The notes: generated by a model from the letters alone, not told the origin. Positions 9,168 to 18,640 are shown, numbered from the stretch's first letter. The stretch: DNA of 64,000 nucleotides from Psychromonas sp. SA13A (GCF_011378715.1 NZ_WTKU01000007.1:124001-188000); one strand, 5' to 3'. A program made the numbers and translations.

Positions 9168-10661
9168 ATGGTAAAAGGTAAGTTTGTTACAGGTAATATT
9201 TTTAACCATATTATTGTTATGTCATCCACTAATGCAATTGGATTAACAGCATTATTTTTGGTTGATTTAGCGGACCTTTTCTTTATCAGTTTGTTAGGTG
9301 AAACCGAACTTGCCGCAGCGGTTGGTTATGCCGGTACAATTGCATTTTTCACAACTTCTATCAGTATTGGTTTATCAATTGCAATGTCGGCTTTGGTATC
9401 AAAAGCTATCGGGCAGCAAGATCGAGAAAAGGCACGACGATTAGTCATTAACATACTTGGTACAGGGTTCATTATCAGTGCATTAGTGGCAGCAGTAACT
9501 TGGTACTTCACGCCAGAATTAGTGAGTTTAATTGGCGCAAAGGGAGAAACACATCAATTAGCGGTTGAATATTTACGCATATTATTACCGTCACTGCCTA
9601 TTTTATGTTTGGGGATGAATGCCGGTGCCGCTTTACGTTCGGTAGGAGATGCGAAACTTGCAATGTATACAACGTTAGCTGGTGGAGGTGTTAATGCACT
9701 GTTAGATCCATTATTTATATTTACCTTTGATTTGGGCTTACATGGTGCAGCTATTGCTTCAGTTATCGCTCGCTTTGCTGTTGCTTTTGTTGCCATTTAT
9801 GGGGTGACTAAAGTACATAAACTAATGGGCACATTTAATATTAAACATTGGTTAGCTGATCAAAAAGAAATTTTCAATGTTGCCATTCCTGCAATGAGTA
9901 CCAATATTGCCACGCCTATTGGTAATGCTTATGTCACTATGATGATTGCTGGATTCGGAGATGGATTTGTTGCTGGATGGGCAGTAATAGGGCGTTTATT
10001 ACCGGTTGCATTTGGAATGATCTTTTCCATTTCCGGTGCTGTTGGCCCGATTATCGGACAAAATTTTGGTGCCTTGTTATATGATAGAGTTCGCCTAACT
10101 AGCAAACGAGCTATCGAGTTTACAGCTGCATACGTAATTATTGTCGCCTTGATTATTTTCCTGATACAAAATCAAATAATCTCTATTTTTGGTGCGCAGG
10201 GCGATGCCGAAGAGATGATTCGTTTCTATTGTACATGGCTATCTATTGTGTTTGTTTTTAACGGCCTAATCTTTATTGCTAATGCAACATTTAATAATTT
10301 AGGCTTTCCTAGTACATCGACAATGATGAATATAGGCAAGGCAACAATAGGTACTATTCCATTTGTTTATTTTGGAGGACAATGGTTTGGTGCGTTAGGT
10401 GTTGTTGCTGGGCAGGCCGTTGGGTCTATATTGTTCGGTTTAATTGCATGGTGTTGGTCATTACGTATATTAAATAAATTAGGTGATGATCCGAAAATGC
10501 AATGTGAGCAAGAGGATGATATAAGTCTTAATTCTGTACTCCCTTTAACCCCATTTTCTTCTAGCCGTATCTATCTGTGTTCCGATACTGATGAATGCCT
10601 AACTGAACAGCAATTAAAGGATATCAAAGTTATTGAGGGAAAAGAAACAACTAAAAGCTGA
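9168..10661 (+). CDS. MATE family efflux transporter
   Basis: This inner-membrane multidrug/cation antiporter is predicted to exchange Na+ or H+ for organic cations. The 497-residue product has about 12 hydrophobic segments in two homologous halves. The N-terminal half carries the DLADLFFISLLG and AAAVGYAGTI features typical of MATE proteins, and the second half has the repeat starting VAIPAMSTN (about residue 242). A hydrophilic C-terminal tail of about 55 residues is longer than usual. The ribosome site is weak. It has no operon partner and is followed by hairpins shared with the convergent lipoprotein gene. Confidence 0.88.
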   Translation: MVKGKFVTGNIFNHIIVMSSTNAIGLTALFLVDLADLFFISLLGETELAAAVGYAGTIAFFTTSISIGLSIAMSALVSKAIGQQDREKARRLVINILGTGFIISALVAAVTWYFTPELVSLIGAKGETHQLAVEYLRILLPSLPILCLGMNAGAALRSVGDAKLAMYTTLAGGGVNALLDPLFIFTFDLGLHGAAIASVIARFAVAFVAIYGVTKVHKLMGTFNIKHWLADQKEIFNVAIPAMSTNIATPIGNAYVTMMIAGFGDGFVAGWAVIGRLLPVAFGMIFSISGAVGPIIGQNFGALLYDRVRLTSKRAIEFTAAYVIIVALIIFLIQNQIISIFGAQGDAEEMIRFYCTWLSIVFVFNGLIFIANATFNNLGFPSTSTMMNIGKATIGTIPFVYFGGQWFGALGVVAGQAVGSILFGLIAWCWSLRILNKLGDDPKMQCEQEDDISLNSVLPLTPFSSSRIYLCSDTDECLTEQQLKDIKVIEGKETTKS

Positions 10662-10703
10662 TTAAGATTAATTGGCTATTTGAAAAATAAAATCCGTTAA
10701 AAA

Positions 10704-10779
10704 TAATATTCATCGCAAGGATCTACGATGAATATTAATGATCAATACCTTTTTATAAGGTGTCATCAAAAATGACACC
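10704..10779. terminator. two hairpins between convergent genes
   Basis: A 12-bp stem (10704-10715 with 10726-10737) is followed by an 8-bp stem, GGTGTCAT (10759-10766) with ATGACACC (10772-10779). They lie between the MATE gene and the convergent lipoprotein gene and probably act as bidirectional terminators; T-runs are short. Confidence 0.6.
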
Positions 10780-10803
10780 AATCTTCTAAATTAATTTAAA
10801 AGG

Positions 10804-10835
10804 CTGCTACTTTAAAAGACTGCTACTTTAAAAGA
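10804..10835. repeat. 16-bp direct repeat, two copies
   Basis: CTGCTACTTTAAAAGA occurs twice in tandem (10804-10819 and 10820-10835), and the second copy overlaps the last codons of the LEA-type lipoprotein gene. The duplication therefore placed or moved that gene's stop codon. Confidence 0.85.
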
Positions 10836-11611
10836 CTACTAAGATTGATTGTTTGATCATAAGATTTAGTAAACAACGGCGAGCTAATTTCAAAGTGTAA
10901 CGGTAAATCTGGATTCGTCAGCATAGAAAATACATTGCTAAACATATCACTTGGTTTGATACTTAGTGGTAGTTGTAAGCTGCTTTTACCAGTACTAATT
11001 TTTTGACTCGTTAGTGCGCCTTTAAAAAGATCATTACCCTTTGAAGACACTGAATATGTTAGGTCATCAAGTGGTAAATTGAAATCATTTTGGTTGTCTA
11101 CATCAACACTTAAAACAATGTCTAATTGTGAAAAGCTAGCGTTAACCACTTTCATATCTGCAATAGTTACTTCTGGTATATATAAAGTCGCAGATTTTTC
11201 AAATGGAATTGGTAGACCGAGAGTATTTACATTACCTTTCACTTGATAATCTAATTTTCTATTTTTAAATAATAACTGCTGTAAGGATGTTAGCGTTTCT
11301 TGAGTAAGTGCAATCGAAAGACTGACATCTTTATCACCATTTGCAGGTAAAGTGCCTATCGCATCGGTTTCACCATTCAACATTTTTTCATTATTCAGTG
11401 AAAGTTCATAGCTAATGGAATTCACAGGAATAGGATAACCATTCTCGTTGGTAATAGTAAATGTAGGGTTCAGTTCAATACGATCCATTGATACTTCACC
11501 TAGTGCAATTGATTTGTAACCTACTTGTGGTTGTTTAAAAAGACCTTCTGTTAATGTTGAACATCCTGATACCAAAGTTATCATGGCAACAACTATTAAA
11601 TTTTTAATCAT
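10823..11611 (-). CDS. lipoprotein with two tandem WHy/LEA14-type domains
   Basis: The start at 11611 has AGGA 8 nt upstream and gives a lipoprotein signal ending VSGC; the longer frame to 11689 has no such support. Two similar segments of about 100 residues follow, one beginning near GYKSIALGEV and the other near IADMKVVNAS. Each has the alternating hydrophobic pattern and Asn-rich turn (ITNENGYPIP / VDNQNDFNLP) of the water-stress/LEA type 2 fold. The molecular role of bacterial members is not established; an envelope function is inferred from the lipobox. The gene is single, and its 3' end is formed by a tandem duplication. Confidence 0.8.
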   Translation of the reverse strand: MIKNLIVVAMITLVSGCSTLTEGLFKQPQVGYKSIALGEVSMDRIELNPTFTITNENGYPIPVNSISYELSLNNEKMLNGETDAIGTLPANGDKDVSLSIALTQETLTSLQQLLFKNRKLDYQVKGNVNTLGLPIPFEKSATLYIPEVTIADMKVVNASFSQLDIVLSVDVDNQNDFNLPLDDLTYSVSSKGNDLFKGALTSQKISTGKSSLQLPLSIKPSDMFSNVFSMLTNPDLPLHFEISSPLFTKSYDQTINLSSLLK

Positions 11612-12158
11612 AATTTTTCCTGTTAATTTAAGTTCTAGTAAAGCAGTATTTACAACTCGTTGTTGAATAGCGCAATGTTGATACCCCATATCATGAGTTA
11701 CAACTTATTATTTATAGTTTTCAACATTTATTATAACAGAATCAATAGTTACTTCTTTGAATTGAAATAAGAACAAGATAAAAATATTGCATGAATTAAA
11801 CAAGTCAAAAGCTCAACCTAGTTATAAACAATTGTTATGAAAAATAATAATTTCTTCATTACTTATATAGAATCTTTGTCCACTTAAGTGATTGACTTGC
11901 GATATAAGGTCAACTTTATATGCTCACATGTGTCCGGAAAACCTATCGTTCTTTACAAATAAACCTGATGGTCAATAGAGCCTAACCAAGTATAAAAATA
12001 AAACTTCATTTATCTTATTACTTGAGTTCAGATCCTGTATTGACCATAAGTTTGTTTTTAATCAATGATACGTTACTTAGTCAATTGATTAAAAAGCAGT
12101 TTTTGTTATATTTGCCTAAATAAAAACGATTATAACTTACAGCTTTTAGGAGATCGTC
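11612..12158. other. intergenic, divergent promoters
   Basis: About 550 bp between two divergent genes. No gene, terminator or RNA was recognised; it presumably contains both promoters. Confidence 0.45.
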
Positions 12159-12626
12159 ATGGAGTACAATAATTTTATCATTGCAAGAGCATTGCATATT
12201 GTTGCAATTGTAATGTGGATTGGTGGTGTTGCATTTGTTACTACGGTTTTGATTCCATCTATCCGTAGTGCAAAGTCTATCGATAATAAATTGCATCTAT
12301 TTGAAATGCTTGAGGGTAAGTTTGGCTTTCAGGCTAAATTAACAACGGTTATAACAGGTATTTCCGGTTTTTACATGCTAGATGTGATGAATGCATGGTC
12401 AACAATGAACTGGTGGATTCATATTATGATTTTTGTCTGGTTTATTTTTACCTTAGTATTGTTTCTCTTGGAGCCGCTTATTTTACATCGGTGGTTTCAT
12501 CAACAAGCTGAAAAGAATACTGAAAAAGCATTTTTCTATTTACAGTTGATGCATACTATATTGCTTTCAGTTAGTTTAATTGCTGTTTTTTGTGGTGTAG
12601 CTGGCGCACATGGTTTATTTTTTTAA
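12159..12626 (+). CDS. CopD/HemJ-like four-helix membrane protein
   Basis: The 155-aa protein has four predicted membrane helices. The first contains RALHIVAIVMWIGG, with a His and a Trp-Ile-Gly-Gly pattern as in the CopD and HemJ (UPF0093) superfamily of putative haem- or copper-binding membrane proteins. A second conserved-looking His lies in LMHTILLS in the last helix. AGGAG lies 8 nt upstream. The exact family is uncertain and no copper or haem genes are adjacent, so only the fold-level assignment is offered. Confidence 0.65.
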   Translation: MEYNNFIIARALHIVAIVMWIGGVAFVTTVLIPSIRSAKSIDNKLHLFEMLEGKFGFQAKLTTVITGISGFYMLDVMNAWSTMNWWIHIMIFVWFIFTLVLFLLEPLILHRWFHQQAEKNTEKAFFYLQLMHTILLSVSLIAVFCGVAGAHGLFF

Positions 12627-12884
12627 TTTATTGAATTCAAGTAATAACAACACATTTATTATTTAATAAAAGCAAATATTACAGTGCGTGCATTCCTAGT
12701 ACTGTGGATATTCAGTATAAGGAAAAATGTAAGGTCTATATTGAGTCAATGCGATTTAATGCATTCATTACATTGACATGACCGCTATTTTTAGCAAACT
12801 AATAACTGTTAAGGAACCGTGTTTAACGCGTGACTATCTATATTAGGCATAGTAAAAATAGTAGGCGGACTATCAAGTTATGTA

Positions 12885-13469
12885 CTAACGACCTAGTAGT
12901 TTTTTAAACATGCTTGAAATGATGGAGGCAAAACTAATTGTTTCAGCATTTGAGGCGCTATCTGCACTTTCAGCTTTAATGGCGGCTTTATTGTCTGGAA
13001 TAGATTTTATCAATTTTGATAAACTGTCTTCGTCAAAAATGAACCCATTACTATCATTCTCTTGCTGATCATATTTATCGATTAATAAATCCAGTATATT
13101 GATGATAGTACTGGTTTTATTGAGTGAACCTATATTATCAAACACTGCACCATTACCTAATTCCACAATCCGCCTACGGGCACGGAAATCTTTTCTTTGC
13201 TGGCTGAGTTCTTTCCAACTTAATTGATTAACGGTGGTAAGTATTTTATGGTCATTGCGCCAATATATTGCATCTTTACCAATGATTAACCCCCTATGAA
13301 ACTGAGTAAATGAGGTACGCATTGCGGCTAAGATATATTCTTGGTCAGGAATATCTAAAACAGCGCGTGCATAATGCTCGATTTCTTGTGGCACAAGAGG
13401 ATTCATATTAAAATTATTTTCACCATGGTAATAGGTCAAAATATTTATTACTTCATCCAACATGTTCAT
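12885..13469 (-). CDS. uncharacterised cytosolic protein, 194 aa
   Basis: No family was recognised with confidence. AGGAGT lies 6 nt before the ATG at 13469, supporting a real gene. There is no signal peptide or membrane helix. Residues about 55-95 (FHRGLIIGKDAIYWRND then LSWKEL) resemble a small beta-rich PH-like module in which an aromatic 'IYW' strand precedes a W-x-E-L strand. The C-terminal 50 residues are Ser/Ala-rich and end in a basic helix (SMFKKLLGR). The gene is isolated, with no operon partner. Confidence 0.7.
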   Translation of the reverse strand: MNMLDEVINILTYYHGENNFNMNPLVPQEIEHYARAVLDIPDQEYILAAMRTSFTQFHRGLIIGKDAIYWRNDHKILTTVNQLSWKELSQQRKDFRARRRIVELGNGAVFDNIGSLNKTSTIINILDLLIDKYDQQENDSNGFIFDEDSLSKLIKSIPDNKAAIKAESADSASNAETISFASIISSMFKKLLGR

Positions 13470-13845
13470 TTGTAACTCCTTGATAAAATTAAGGTACCCA
13501 TCTTACCTATCTTACCTAGGTTTAACAGGTATATACAGGCTAAAAATATACTTCACTTCTCGTTTTTACTATATTTTGTATGACAAATGTAAGTAGCAGT
13601 TTTGATCGTGGTATTTTACTTATTAAAATCGATAACAATTTAATCTCATGGTTACAATTGCTTTTGGGAATCAAGGAACAGCAGATACTATCTGCGCAGG
13701 GTTAATAAAAAGATTTCAACCTATTTTTATGAGCGAGTTTAGTGTAGAATCCCGCCTTTATTTTTGAATAACTTGCAATAAAAATATCAGAATTTAAAGC
13801 GTTATTATTTGATGCTTTCTTATCCTTTTTCTTCTATAATAAATA
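13470..13845. other. intergenic
   Basis: No gene is seen. A short ATCTTACCT direct repeat occurs near 13499-13516. The region separates two divergently transcribed genes and should hold both promoters. Confidence 0.4.
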
Positions 13846-14727
13846 ATGAAAACAACTATGAAAAATATAACGATAGCAACGCACAATGGTAACTTTCATG
13901 CGGACGATGTGTTCAGTATCGCAGCCCTTAAATATATCTTTCCAACTTTTGAACTAGTAAGAACACGTAACTTAGATGTAATTCAAGAGGCTGATTTAGT
14001 GATTGATGTGGGTGGCGAATATGACCCAGAAGAAGGGCGCTTTGACCATCATCAACGCGGTGGAGCCGGGGAGCGTGAAAATGGTATTCCATATTCATCA
14101 TTTGGCCTAATTTGGAAAAAGTATGGGCTAACGATTTGTAATAATGATCAAGATGTTGCAAATTCAGTGGATGCCGGTTTAGTTTCTACTATTGATGCAA
14201 TAGATTGTGGACATGTAGAAGGGGTTGCTCAAGGCATTAGTTTAAGCCAAACTATTTCGATGTTTAACCCTACCTGGCAAGAAGATGGTGATTTTGATAG
14301 CTGTTTTGACCAAGCGGTAGAGTTTGCTCACGTCGTTCTATCTCGTTTTATTGCCTCTGCTAATGGTGGAATAAGCGCTAAAGCTATTGTTGCGAAAGCT
14401 ATTACCGAAGCAGCAGATCCCCGCCTTATTGTACTGCAACAATATACGCCATGGAAAAGAACGGTGCTTAATTTGTCTAAAGAAGCATTGTTTATGGTTT
14501 ATCCATCTCAATCGGGACATTGGAGAATTCAAACTGTTCCTGTTGAACTTGGTTCTTTTGAAGATAGGAAGTCGCTACCTAAGTCATGGGCTGGTTTATC
14601 GGATGAAGCATTACAACAAGAAACAGGCCTGACAGACGCTATGTTTTGCCATAATGGTTTATTCATTGCTGGTTGTGAATCTTTTGAAAACACCATGAAA
14701 ATGGCATCAATGGCACTTTCTGAATAG
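13846..14727 (+). CDS. MYG1 family protein (UPF0160)
   Basis: This belongs to the DHH-like MYG1 family; the eukaryotic member is a nuclease. Visible motifs include THNGNFHADDV near the N-terminus and DVGGEYDPEEGRFDHHQ (about 60-80), which together supply the His/Asp metal ligands. At 293 aa it matches bacterial MYG1 proteins. Start is ATG at 13846 or 13858; no clear ribosome site separates them. The substrate of bacterial members is unknown. The gene stands alone and is followed by an 11-bp hairpin. Confidence 0.88.
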   Translation: MKTTMKNITIATHNGNFHADDVFSIAALKYIFPTFELVRTRNLDVIQEADLVIDVGGEYDPEEGRFDHHQRGGAGERENGIPYSSFGLIWKKYGLTICNNDQDVANSVDAGLVSTIDAIDCGHVEGVAQGISLSQTISMFNPTWQEDGDFDSCFDQAVEFAHVVLSRFIASANGGISAKAIVAKAITEAADPRLIVLQQYTPWKRTVLNLSKEALFMVYPSQSGHWRIQTVPVELGSFEDRKSLPKSWAGLSDEALQQETGLTDAMFCHNGLFIAGCESFENTMKMASMALSE

Positions 14728-15137
14728 TTTTTTAGCCATAAGTTAACAAGCTGAGTATTTGTCTCGCTTGTTAACTGCTTAAGATTTCAATTTAGCCCTT
14801 CAACACCTTCTTTAATTGTTCTATTCAACTCCATTCTTTGATCGAAGTTCCTTAAATGAAGCAAATATATATGCGCATCACGAAAAGTGAATTGGTTGCT
14901 CCAAGGCGGTAAATTGATTTGTATCATTTTATTTACTACATATTTGATTAGTTGATTTTTAATCCAAAAATAAATTAAATGTTAACATATTGATTTTGCG
15001 ATAAATAAAATAAAAGTTGAAAATATTTGTCTATTCCTTTGGTATTATTTTTTTTCTGTTCTATATTTTCTGGGCGGTAAAGATTTACCGAATACTTATA
15101 AACTTTTCTCATTTAGATGTTTACATATTGTAGCTAG
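14728..15137. other. upstream region of the riboswitch-controlled gene
   Basis: An 11-bp inverted repeat (14741-14751 with 14766-14776) follows the MYG1 gene and is a possible terminator with little T-run. The rest is promoter territory for the riboswitch transcript and contains two of three GGCGGTAAA motifs. Confidence 0.5.
15073..15090. promoter_or_regulatory. candidate operator, CGGTAAA inverted repeat
   Basis: CGGTAAA (15075-15081) and TTTACCG (15084-15090) form a 7-bp palindrome with a 2-nt centre about 50 bp before the riboswitch aptamer. The 9-mer GGCGGTAAA also occurs at 14905-14913 and 15221-15229. The position and symmetry suggest a transcription-factor site; the protein is unknown. 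Confidence 0.45.
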
Positions 15138-15222
15138 AAAAAGGCAAACTAAGGGAAACTTTAGGACGCAAAACCACCGGCCTGTGGACAATTAATTGTC
15201 TATGGCAGCGGGGTTACCGAGG
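15138..15222 (+). ncRNA. cyclic-di-GMP-I riboswitch (GEMM-I aptamer)
   Basis: The segment follows the GEMM-I consensus closely. It has GGCAAAC (15143-15149), a 6-bp stem closed by a GAAA tetraloop (15149-15164), GGACGCAAA (15164-15172), CACCGGCC, a second stem with ATTAATT at its tip, and the 3' signature GCGGGGTTACCGA (15208-15220). The GAAA tetraloop and its receptor region are both present. It ends about 80 nt before the start codon of the secreted protein. A weak GAGG/CCTC hairpin with a T6 run (15219-15247) may be part of the expression platform. Family knowledge: binds c-di-GMP; direction of control is not readable here. Confidence 0.93.
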
Positions 15223-15304
15223 CGGTAAATATTATCCCTCCACTTTTTTAAACATATAATACAATGTCACTGGACGCTGAATGATCACTTTTGTGGAGGC
15301 AAAA

Positions 15305-16774
15305 ATGAATCAGCACCTTTTTAGCGTAAAAAAATCATCTCTTGTTTTATTTTCACTTTTAGCAGGTAGCTCAATGGCTTCTGCTGAAAACCTAAAAATA
15401 AATTGGACCGATAACTCTACTAATGAAGATGGCTTCATTATTGAAAAAAGAATTCAAGAAAGTGACCTATTTGAGATTGTTTCTACTCTTCCAGCTAACG
15501 CTAGCAATTTTACAGATTCTAACGTTATTGTTAATCAAACTTACTGCTACCGCATTGCTGCATTTAATCAAGCAGGACAAAGTACTTCTGATGAATCATG
15601 TTTAGAAGTCTATGAAGTTGCAAGCTCAGAAACGCCAGTAGAACCAACTACACCAGCAGATACTACAACTCCAATTGAAACAGATACTCCAGCAGATACA
15701 GGTATCATTTACACAGCGACTGACATCGCCATCTCACATGAGTTTACAAGTAAACCAAGTATCATTGAAGTGGGTGAAAAAGAGTTATATTCATTTAGAA
15801 GTGAAGCTGCTTATAACGAAGAATATAGCGACGATAGCATTGCAAATAGTCAATTTTCAGTTAATGCAGGTAAAGTCGGTTACAAGGACCGTAACTACTT
15901 TAGTTTTCAGCAGGATGGAACTGAGTTGACTAATGGCTATGCTTCAATGAAATTTAATACAGAAAATCAATTATCATTTGATTTAGTAGGGAATGGCCAA
16001 GAACAAAATGCAACTTTATATATGCAAGCAGGTGTGTGGAGCAGCTATGCTTCAAGTGTAATTGTCACTGTTGGTAATGAAGTAGAAACGATTACGTTAC
16101 CAAAAGGTTACGCTTGGCAGTACTTCTCTGTTTCTATTACATATGACGGTTCAGCACCCGTTTCTATTAGCACCGATAGCGACGTAGGTGGTTATAGTTC
16201 AGTAATGTTTGCAGGTATTGTATTAAACAATGCAATAACAGCTGTAGAAGAAGTTGAAGCTGTAGAGGCTGTAAAATATGCGGCGCTTCTTTCTGTTGAT
16301 ACCAAAGCAGGCTATACAATTGATGTTACAGATACAGAGTTTATGGCATACAACCTGAATTCAGGAAACAACTTATCTACTGACGCAAAAGTTGATTCTA
16401 TTTCATATTACGGTAAAACAACACCTAAATCGAAAAGTTATAACTTTACTGACCAAGATGGAAATAGCGTTATTGGTTACCAAAGTATGAGTTGGAAGGA
16501 AGAGAATGGCGTTGCACTTAAACTTAAAAGTGGTGAGTCTCAAGTTAATGTAGCTTCTCTATACTTTTCAGCGGGTGCTTGGACTAGAGAAACTGCTGCT
16601 GTTGAAGTTGTGATTAACGGAGTAAGCGAGATTATCGAGTTAAGTTCAGGTTATTCTTGGAAATATATGCAGGTAGACGTTGAATTTGAAGGTGAATTAG
16701 ATATTGATATTCACCCAGTAGGTACGATAGGTGGTTACAGCGCCTTTAACTTTGCTGGTGTTACATTGAACTAA
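15305..16774 (+). CDS. secreted FN3 and duplicated-domain protein under c-di-GMP riboswitch
   Basis: The start at 15305 has GGAGG 7 nt upstream and gives a Sec signal peptide ending ASA; the frame from 15281 lacks this. Residues about 27-92 form a fibronectin type III-like domain (WTDNSTNEDGFIIEKR). A Thr/Pro-rich linker follows (about 100-125). Two homologous modules of about 170 residues then occupy the rest. Each ends with GGYS, an aromatic residue and FAGVxLN (GGYSSVMFAGIVLN and GGYSAFNFAGVTLN), and each has a matching GYAWQYFSV / GYSWKYMQV strand. No enzyme motif is visible. An adhesin, carbohydrate-binding or matrix role is inferred from secretion, FN3 and c-di-GMP control. Confidence 0.8.
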   Translation: MNQHLFSVKKSSLVLFSLLAGSSMASAENLKINWTDNSTNEDGFIIEKRIQESDLFEIVSTLPANASNFTDSNVIVNQTYCYRIAAFNQAGQSTSDESCLEVYEVASSETPVEPTTPADTTTPIETDTPADTGIIYTATDIAISHEFTSKPSIIEVGEKELYSFRSEAAYNEEYSDDSIANSQFSVNAGKVGYKDRNYFSFQQDGTELTNGYASMKFNTENQLSFDLVGNGQEQNATLYMQAGVWSSYASSVIVTVGNEVETITLPKGYAWQYFSVSITYDGSAPVSISTDSDVGGYSSVMFAGIVLNNAITAVEEVEAVEAVKYAALLSVDTKAGYTIDVTDTEFMAYNLNSGNNLSTDAKVDSISYYGKTTPKSKSYNFTDQDGNSVIGYQSMSWKEENGVALKLKSGESQVNVASLYFSAGAWTRETAAVEVVINGVSEIIELSSGYSWKYMQVDVEFEGELDIDIHPVGTIGGYSAFNFAGVTLN

Positions 16775-16800
16775 TCAGAGTTTAAAACCCAACATTAACA

Positions 16801-16828
16801 ACCGAAGCTTAATCGCTTCGGTTTTTTT
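16801..16828 (+). terminator. intrinsic terminator
   Basis: ACCGAAGC pairs with GCTTCGGT across a 6-nt loop and runs directly into seven T residues. This is a strong terminator of the riboswitch gene. The remaining sequence to 17216 holds no gene and should carry the fumC promoter. Confidence 0.95.
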
Positions 16829-17216
16829 ATTTTATGAATTCATCGAGTATTCGAGAATTGATACAGCTCCTTAATTGCCCCTGTAATAAAAAGAGACTGC
16901 AATAAAAATGTGCGGCCGTGGTAAACCCTCTCTAGCAATATCTACTCTGATTGATTAATTTGCCTTTAACGGTATAAAACTAATTTCACAATAGCTAGCT
17001 ATTACTTAATCAAACGCCTTGCCCTCATTAATTTCTCCTTCGAATTTTTTGACCATTTAATTAAGTGCAATGAAATTGCTACGCTTTAATGTTGAATCAC
17101 CCCCTTTTTTATAGCAGTAGGATTTTTGTTGTTACTCACTAACCGCATTATGATAGTGTTTAACTAGTTTTGATTGCTTATATAGATAACACAGTTAGCT
17201 AATAGGGGGAAAGAAC

Positions 17217-18602
17217 ATGAAAAAAACGCGCACAGAACGTGACAGTATGGGAGAGCTTGAAGTTGATATTAATGCTTTATATGGAGCGCAAACACAACGA
17301 GCAATTAATAATTTCCCTGTAAGTGGCCTTAAATTACCGGAATCATTTATTAGAGCTTTGTTATTAATTAAGTCTGCAGCTGCGACTGCAAATATGACGT
17401 TAGGGCATTTATCTAAAGAGAAAGGTGAAGCCATTAACCTCGCTATTGATAAGTTATTAGCAGGTGAAAATTTAATGGACCATTTTCCCGTTGATATTTA
17501 TCAAACAGGGTCAGGTACTAGTACTAATATGAATGCTAATGAAGTCATTGCAAATGTAGCGAGTAAAATTTGTGGCGAAAAAATACATGCAAATGACCAT
17601 GTTAATTTTGGCCAAAGTAGTAATGATGTGATACCAACAGCTATCCATGTTAGTGCATCAATTGCATTGCATAATAACCTTATTCCTGCGTTAAAATCAT
17701 TATCTGGTACTATTCATATTAAAGCGCAAGAACTTGATGCCTACACTAAGAATGGACGTACGCATTTAATGGATGCAATGCCGATACGTTTTAGCCAAAG
17801 CTTAAATAGTTGGGCAACGCAAATAGAGCAAAACATTAAGCATTTAAAGTTGTTACAACCGAGTATTCAACGTTTAGCTCAAGGTGGAACGGCCGTCGGA
17901 ACGGGTATCAATGCTGATCCTGCTTTTGCTAAAGTATTTAATACCGCTCTGTCAGATATAACTGGAATTACATTCAAACCTAGCAATGATTTTTTTGCTG
18001 CAATCGGTACTCAGGATACTGCCGTTGCATTATCAGGACAACTTAAAACAACTGCGGTATCTATTATTAAAATTTCCAATGATTTGCGCTGGATGAATTC
18101 GGGACCTTTAGCTGGATTGGGTGAAATTAAACTTGAAGCATTACAGCCTGGTTCTTCTATTATGCCCGGTAAAGTTAACCCTGTGATCCCTGAATCTGCA
18201 TGTATGGTCGGTGCGCAAGTGATCGGCCATGATGCAGCTATAACCATTGCTGGGCAATCAGGGAATTTTGAATTAAATGTAATGTTACCCCTAATTGCTC
18301 ATAATCTAATGTCCAGTATCGACCTTTTATCAAATGTCAGTGTGTTATTAGCAGATAAAGCGATTAAAACCTTCACGGTTAATACACAAAAAATAAACGA
18401 CACATTAGCTCGAAACCCAATATTGGTAACTGCGTTAAACTCGCTAATTGGTTACGAAAAAGCGGCGATGATTGCAAAAATAGCCTATCAAGAAGGGCGG
18501 CCAATTATTGATGTAGCAGAACAACACACCGATCTTACCAGAGATAAATTGGAGGTTTTACTTAATCCTATCAAGTTAACCGAAGGTGGTATCCCTCATT
18601 GA
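17217..18602 (+). CDS. fumC: fumarate hydratase class II
   Basis: This enzyme interconverts fumarate and L-malate in the TCA cycle without an iron-sulfur cluster. At 461 aa it is the standard FumC length. The superfamily signature GSSIMPGKVNP lies near residue 311, with upstream substrate loops TSTNMNANEV (about 100) and GQSSNDVIPTA (about 136). A G-rich ribosome site (AGGGGGAAAG) precedes the ATG. It is single, with no neighbouring TCA genes. Confidence 0.96.
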   Translation: MKKTRTERDSMGELEVDINALYGAQTQRAINNFPVSGLKLPESFIRALLLIKSAAATANMTLGHLSKEKGEAINLAIDKLLAGENLMDHFPVDIYQTGSGTSTNMNANEVIANVASKICGEKIHANDHVNFGQSSNDVIPTAIHVSASIALHNNLIPALKSLSGTIHIKAQELDAYTKNGRTHLMDAMPIRFSQSLNSWATQIEQNIKHLKLLQPSIQRLAQGGTAVGTGINADPAFAKVFNTALSDITGITFKPSNDFFAAIGTQDTAVALSGQLKTTAVSIIKISNDLRWMNSGPLAGLGEIKLEALQPGSSIMPGKVNPVIPESACMVGAQVIGHDAAITIAGQSGNFELNVMLPLIAHNLMSSIDLLSNVSVLLADKAIKTFTVNTQKINDTLARNPILVTALNSLIGYEKAAMIAKIAYQEGRPIIDVAEQHTDLTRDKLEVLLNPIKLTEGGIPH

Positions 18603-18615
18603 ACAATGATAAAAA

Positions 18616-18640
18616 TTAATTGTTAATTGTTAATTGTTAA
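18616..18640. repeat. 7-bp tandem repeat
   Basis: TTAATTG occurs three times in a row (18616-18636) followed by TTAA, just after the fumC stop. Confidence 0.85.
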
